NCBI RefSeq assembly: GCF_004216905.1 | Contig: NZ_SGXJ01000006.1 | Location: 1 to 64,000, forward strand | Origin: Kribbella sp. VKM Ac-2569 | Lineage (GTDB): Bacteria > Actinomycetota > Actinomycetes > Propionibacteriales > Kribbellaceae | Length of the DNA stretch: 64,000 nt | Direction: 5' to 3' | Shown: positions 60,437 to 64,000 of the stretch, one piece after another | Numbering within the stretch: the first letter of the stretch is position 1 | How the letters are laid out: the number at the start of each line of letters is the position of its first letter | Notes under the pieces: model-generated | What the model saw: only the letters and a program-made list of their open reading frames with translations | Database searches by the model: none | Told to the model about the DNA's origin: nothing | Program-made: the position numbers and the translations under genes

Positions 60437-61324
60437 ATGATCTACCCGAAGCTTCTGCGAGGCCTCGCGGCGCTCGCTTTGCCCTTGTCCCTGCTGATTT
60501 CCCCGAGCTCTGCGACGGCCACGCCGACCGCGACCGCCTGCACCATGGACCTCGGTTCCGTGACCAGCCAGGGTGTCGTTCAATACCGCACCGTGACCGC
60601 CACCCAGCCCCTGTCCGTCTCCGCGGTCCAGCGGCAGGTCAAAGTCTTCAGCCCCGGCGAGGCTCGGTTGAGCACGATCTGGAACTGGAGCAGCAACCTG
60701 CCGTCGCTCGAGTCCGGCATCGCGGTCAAGAACACAGGTGTCATCGGACAGGCGTCGTACAACTCCAACACCGCCGAGCCGGCGGACCCGACGTTCACCC
60801 AGATCAGCGCCGGCTGGGGCGGGTACTCGGCCATCGGCCTGTCGGTCGACGAGGACCGCCGTACGGCGCGGAACCAGTTCTACGGGCTCAGCAACGGGAC
60901 GATCCGCCGTTGGGTCATCAACTCGTTCGGCTGGACCCCGACCGGGCAGACCGGTGGCTTCAGCGCCGTGAAGACGTGGGCGTTGCTCGGCCAGTCCACG
61001 ACATACGACACGTTCCTGGCGACGACCCGCGGGGGCGCGCTGTACACGGTCCGGCTGCCGCTGACCAAGACGATGACGCCGGTGGTCAAGCAGGTCCGTT
61101 CGCGGACCTGGCAGGCGTTCGACTACCTGATCGCCCAGCGATGCGGCCAGATCAGCACGCTCCTGACCGCAATCGACAAAGACACGGGCGCCGCGTACCT
61201 GTACGCCATGAGCCACGCGAACGGCCCGTCGACGGTCATCAAACTGCTGGGCAAGCTCCCCGGCACGTACACCGACCCGATCTACTTCCTCCGCACCCAC
61301 GGCACCTATCTACGCGGCGAGTGA
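60437..61324 (+). CDS. Secreted protein of unknown function
   Basis: 295 residues from ATG 60437 (GAGAGGA upstream; ATG 60428 also possible). The signal peptide LRGLAALALPLSLLISPSSATA is followed by about 270 residues rich in Thr/Ser/Gly with beta-strand periodicity (TVRLPLTKTMTPVVKQVRSRTWQAFDYL). It resembles tachylectin/beta-propeller-like secreted proteins only weakly. I do not recognise the family. Stops of this gene and the convergent reductase are adjacent (61324/61325). Confidence 0.7.
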   Translation: MIYPKLLRGLAALALPLSLLISPSSATATPTATACTMDLGSVTSQGVVQYRTVTATQPLSVSAVQRQVKVFSPGEARLSTIWNWSSNLPSLESGIAVKNTGVIGQASYNSNTAEPADPTFTQISAGWGGYSAIGLSVDEDRRTARNQFYGLSNGTIRRWVINSFGWTPTGQTGGFSAVKTWALLGQSTTYDTFLATTRGGALYTVRLPLTKTMTPVVKQVRSRTWQAFDYLIAQRCGQISTLLTAIDKDTGAAYLYAMSHANGPSTVIKLLGKLPGTYTDPIYFLRTHGTYLRGE

Positions 61325-62377
61325 CTACGGGATGATGCGGCGGCTGCGCAGGTCGGCGAAGATGGCGTAGAACATCTGCTCGGTGTCGACGTACTCGTGG
61401 AAGCCGGCCCGGCGCGACTTCGAGGCGTCGGCGAAGAAGTCGTAGTCCCACCCGAACACGAAGTCGGCGAACGGCCAGGACGACACCTCGGCGAACGACG
61501 TCGAGGTCAGGTCGTGGGACGCCTGCAGCTGCTTCCAGACCGGCTCCTTGTCCGCCATCACGTCCTGCAGTGACAGCTGCAGCGGGGGCGCAACCTCCAG
61601 CCCGAACCACGCGCCGAGCTTGGGCCACAACTCGCTCCAGCGGAACAGGTCGCCGTTCGTGATGTTGAACGCCTGGTTCGCCGCCGCCGGCGCGGTCGCC
61701 GCCCAGACCGTTGCCTTCGCCAACAATCCGGCGTCGGTCAGCTCGAGCAACGAGTGGTACGCGCCGGGCTTGCCGGGGAAGCGCAGCGGTACGCCGAGTT
61801 CCTTCGACAGCGACGCGTAGACAGCGATCGCGACCGCGAGGTTCATCGGGTTGCCGAGCGCCGACCCACCCACTACGGACGGGCGGAGCGCCGACCACGT
61901 CCACGTCTTGCCCTGCTGACGTTCCTCCAGGAAGCGCTGCTGATCGACGTTGAACTCCGGCGGCAGGTGCGGCGGATCGTCCTCCCGGGCGGGTGTCTTG
62001 AACGGCCCGAGATGCGCGCCGTACACCTTGTAGCCCTGCATCAGGCTGACGTGCCGCAGTCCGCGTGCGACCGGCTCGATCGCGTCGACGACGTTGACCA
62101 GCATCGCGAGGTTCGGCGCGACGAGCTCGGCCCAGGTCGGCCGATCCTGGTAGGCGACGTAGAAGACGTGCGTCACGTCGGTCAGCCCGGACAGCTTGTC
62201 CCGGGTGTCGTCCGGGTCCAGCAGATCGACGGCGACCTGCCGCACCCGCCCGGGGACGTCGGTACCGCCGCGACGCGACAACCCGATCACCCGCCAGTCG
62301 GGCAGCGACGCCAGATGCTCGACCAGATTCGTCCCGATCACGCCTCGGGAACCGACCACCAACGCAACGTTCTCCAT
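61325..62377 (-). CDS. NAD(P)-dependent reductase of the PRISE (progesterone 5-beta-reductase/iridoid synthase)-like SDR group
   Basis: 350 residues from ATG 62377. Rossmann start NVALVVGSRGVIGTNLVEHLAS. Later HVSLMQGYKVYGAHLGPFKTPAREDDP carries the Lys-x-Tyr-Gly active-site variant, and TWSALRPSVVGGSALGNPMNLAVAIA continues the pattern. It reduces activated C=C bonds in relatives. The bacterial substrate is unknown. Divergent from the LysR regulator, which probably controls it. Confidence 0.87.
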   Translation of the reverse strand: MENVALVVGSRGVIGTNLVEHLASLPDWRVIGLSRRGGTDVPGRVRQVAVDLLDPDDTRDKLSGLTDVTHVFYVAYQDRPTWAELVAPNLAMLVNVVDAIEPVARGLRHVSLMQGYKVYGAHLGPFKTPAREDDPPHLPPEFNVDQQRFLEERQQGKTWTWSALRPSVVGGSALGNPMNLAVAIAVYASLSKELGVPLRFPGKPGAYHSLLELTDAGLLAKATVWAATAPAAANQAFNITNGDLFRWSELWPKLGAWFGLEVAPPLQLSLQDVMADKEPVWKQLQASHDLTSTSFAEVSSWPFADFVFGWDYDFFADASKSRRAGFHEYVDTEQMFYAIFADLRSRRIIP

Positions 62378-62405
62378 GCCAACAGCCTCGCTGACCTGCG
62401 AAGAT

Positions 62406-62424
62406 AAAACCAACGCATAGTTTT
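62406..62424. promoter_or_regulatory. LysR-type binding site candidate
   Basis: AAAAC (62406-62410) and GTTTT (62420-62424) form an inverted repeat with a 9-bp spacer in the 70-bp gap between the divergent reductase and LysR genes, the usual place and shape (T-N11-A-like) of a LysR site. Confidence 0.5.
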
Positions 62425-62447
62425 CACCGAAGCCATAAGCTGAAGTC

Positions 62448-63344
62448 ATGGCAACGCTCAGGCAGCTCGAGTACCTCGTCACCGTGGTCGACCAGGGCTC
62501 GTTCACGAAGGCAGCCGAGCTCCTCCACGTCACCCAGCCCGCGCTCTCACACCAGATCCGCACCCTCGAACGTTCGGCCGGCGGACCGCTGCTCGAGCGA
62601 CTTCCTCGCAGTGTCCGCCTCACCCCGACGGGCCGCGCGATGCTTCCGCACGCGCGCGCCACACTGGCCGACGCAGAACGGGCTCGCTGCGCCGCCCGGC
62701 AAGCCGCCGGACTCGAGGTCGGCGAGCTGCAGATCGCGACGCTCTACTCGATCACCCTGGGCGTGCTGCCGGCCGCGCTCCGCGAGTGGCGACGGACCCG
62801 CCCGAACGTCGGCATCCGCCTGTTCGAGCACCGGCATACCGACGAACTCGTCGACGCGATGAACGCCGGCGAAGCAGATCTCGCCGTCGGCCCCGAGCCG
62901 CCGCACTGGCCCGGCGTCACGCGCGCGCTCGGCACCGAGGAACTCGTCGTCGTGGTCGCCGCCGACGATCCGGCCGCGACCGGAGGAGACACCGTCAAAC
63001 TGCAGGACCTGGCGGACCGCTCCTGGGTCCACTACGCACCAGGTCACGGCCTCGCCGACGTCCTCGACAACGCTTGTGCACAAGCAGGATTCGAACCGCG
63101 CATCGCCGTACGGACCGAACAGACCGCCGCGGCGCCCGCGCTGGCTGCGGCAGGTCTCGGCCCCGCTTTGGTCCCCGACAACATCCTGCCGAAGGACTTC
63201 GACGGCCACATCCTGCACCCGGAGCCGGCGGTACGTCGGACGCTCACGGCGTACACGCGCGGCGAACCGGATCCGCTCGCCGCCGCCTTCATCGACGTAC
63301 TGTTTCGATCCGCCGGCATCCGGGCACGCGAAGGTGATGGCTGA
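62448..63344 (+). CDS. LysR family transcriptional regulator
   Basis: 298 residues. Helix-turn-helix RQLEYLVTVVDQGSFTKAAELLHVTQPALSHQIRTLERSAGGPLLERLPRSV, then the periplasmic-binding-like effector domain (LQIATLYSITLGVLPAALREWRRTRPNVGIRLFEH). Probably activates the divergent reductase. Its stop overlaps the CDF gene start by 8 bp, so the transporter may be co-expressed. Confidence 0.92.
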   Translation: MATLRQLEYLVTVVDQGSFTKAAELLHVTQPALSHQIRTLERSAGGPLLERLPRSVRLTPTGRAMLPHARATLADAERARCAARQAAGLEVGELQIATLYSITLGVLPAALREWRRTRPNVGIRLFEHRHTDELVDAMNAGEADLAVGPEPPHWPGVTRALGTEELVVVVAADDPAATGGDTVKLQDLADRSWVHYAPGHGLADVLDNACAQAGFEPRIAVRTEQTAAAPALAAAGLGPALVPDNILPKDFDGHILHPEPAVRRTLTAYTRGEPDPLAAAFIDVLFRSAGIRAREGDG

Positions 63345-64000
63345 CGAAGCGTCGGACGCCACAGTCCTCCTGGCCGGTACGGCGAATCTCGCGATCGCGA
63401 TCGCGAAGGTCGTCGCCGGTCTGCTCTCCGGCTCGACCGCGCTGCTCGCCGAGGCGGCGCACTCGGTCGCCGACACAATGAATCAGGCGTTCCTGCTGAC
63501 CGCGCTACATCGGAGCCGTAAGCCTGCCGATGCGCGGCATCCCTTCGGCTACGGGATGGAGCGGTACTTCTGGTCGTTGCTCGCCGCGGTCGGCATCCTC
63601 GTGCTCGGCGCCGGCTTCTCGATCACGGAAGGCGTTCGCTCGCTCCTCGACCCGCAGCCGATCGCGGCGCCGCAGGTGATCTACCCAGTGCTCGCTGTCT
63701 CGTTCCTGTTCGAGGGATCGTCCTGGCTGCGCGCCGTACTCCAGTTGCGGCGAGAGGCCCGCGAGGCAGGCATATCGCTCCGCCAGCAGCTGCGCATCGC
63801 CGAACCGGCCGTCAAGACGGTCGCCTTTGAGGACTCGGCCGCGCTGATCGGTCTGCTGATCGCCGCCGTCGGCGTCACCATGGCCTTGGTCACCGGCGAA
63901 CATCTCTGGGACGGTGCGGCATCGATCGCGATCGGCGTTCTCCTGATGGTGGTCGCATTCACGCTCGGCCGCGACAACAAGGCGATGCTGATCGGGCGCG
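63337..64000 (+). CDS. Cation diffusion facilitator (CDF) transporter, 3' end outside window
   Basis: 221 residues are visible from ATG 63337. Helices 1-5 are evident (TVLLAGTANLAIAIAKVVAGL; YFWSLLAAVGILVLGAGFSITEGVRSLL). The family's metal-site Asp/His pattern is seen in AEAAHSVADTMNQ, and the loop RHPFGYGMERYFW is typical. It exports divalent metal ions (Zn, Fe or Co) by antiport. The metal cannot be told from this part, and the cytoplasmic C-terminal domain is cut off. Confidence 0.9.
   Translation, partial: MADEASDATVLLAGTANLAIAIAKVVAGLLSGSTALLAEAAHSVADTMNQAFLLTALHRSRKPADARHPFGYGMERYFWSLLAAVGILVLGAGFSITEGVRSLLDPQPIAAPQVIYPVLAVSFLFEGSSWLRAVLQLRREAREAGISLRQQLRIAEPAVKTVAFEDSAALIGLLIAAVGVTMALVTGEHLWDGAASIAIGVLLMVVAFTLGRDNKAMLIGR

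Overview
High-GC actinobacterial chromosome. The best match is Kribbella or a close Nocardioidaceae relative: codon use is strongly GC-biased, there is a LysX-type fused lysyltransferase/lysyl-tRNA synthetase, Rpf/LysM secreted proteins are present, and a class III lanthipeptide locus closely resembles the flavipeptin system described from Kribbella flavida. No rRNA, tRNA, CRISPR array, prophage or complete insertion sequence was seen. Genes are dense, and many operons use 4-bp ATGA/GTGA stop-start overlaps.

Layout. 1-4.6 kb: an acyl-CoA oxidase cut by the left edge, then a HTH/Mop-domain protein and the molybdate transporter modABC. 4.8-13.4 kb: a class III lanthipeptide cluster with a LanKC synthetase, a 45-residue precursor with an LLDLQ leader and two labionin-type motifs, a prolyl oligopeptidase for leader removal, two ABC exporters and a convergent NarL/FixJ regulator. 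13.5-17.8 kb: an Rpf-like LysM protein with a strongly structured mRNA leader, a methyltransferase, membrane proteins, a TetR regulator and a P-loop kinase. 17.8-19.9 kb: a molybdopterin oxidoreductase that would use the imported molybdate. 19.9-26.1 kb: a LacI-controlled carbohydrate unit (isomerase, Gfo/Idh/MocA dehydrogenase, SGNH esterase, beta-mannosidase) with a shared operator-like sequence before two transcription units. 26.2-27.6 kb: a succinate-semialdehyde dehydrogenase.

27.7-35.2 kb: a second, unusual RiPP-like locus. A complete LanM with all kinase-like and zinc-ligand residues is followed 13 bp later by a 71-residue peptide whose C-terminal half has no cysteine. A luciferase-like flavin/F420 oxidoreductase is divergent and a large LuxR-family (LAL) ATPase regulator lies downstream. 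This is the most interesting part of the window.

35-50 kb: ROK regulator, small zinc-ribbon protein, alpha/beta hydrolase, DUF998 protein, lysX, a lipoprotein, a Pro/Thr-rich anchored protein, an internally deleted hydrolase, an XRE regulator, a glycine riboswitch upstream of L-serine dehydratase, a DUF3817 protein, a secreted tripeptidyl-peptidase-like hydrolase and an aminopeptidase P. A 165-bp MITE-like element lies just upstream of the aminopeptidase. 50.4-53.5 kb: a GntR regulator with a perfect palindromic operator in front of pxpABC (5-oxoprolinase). 54-60.4 kb: a 4-hydroxyproline catabolic operon (epimerase, deaminase, fused Fe-S/FAD dehydrogenase, second FAD dehydrogenase) with an XRE-cupin regulator. 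60.4-64 kb: a secreted protein of unknown function, a PRISE-like reductase divergent from a LysR regulator, and a CDF cation transporter cut by the right edge.
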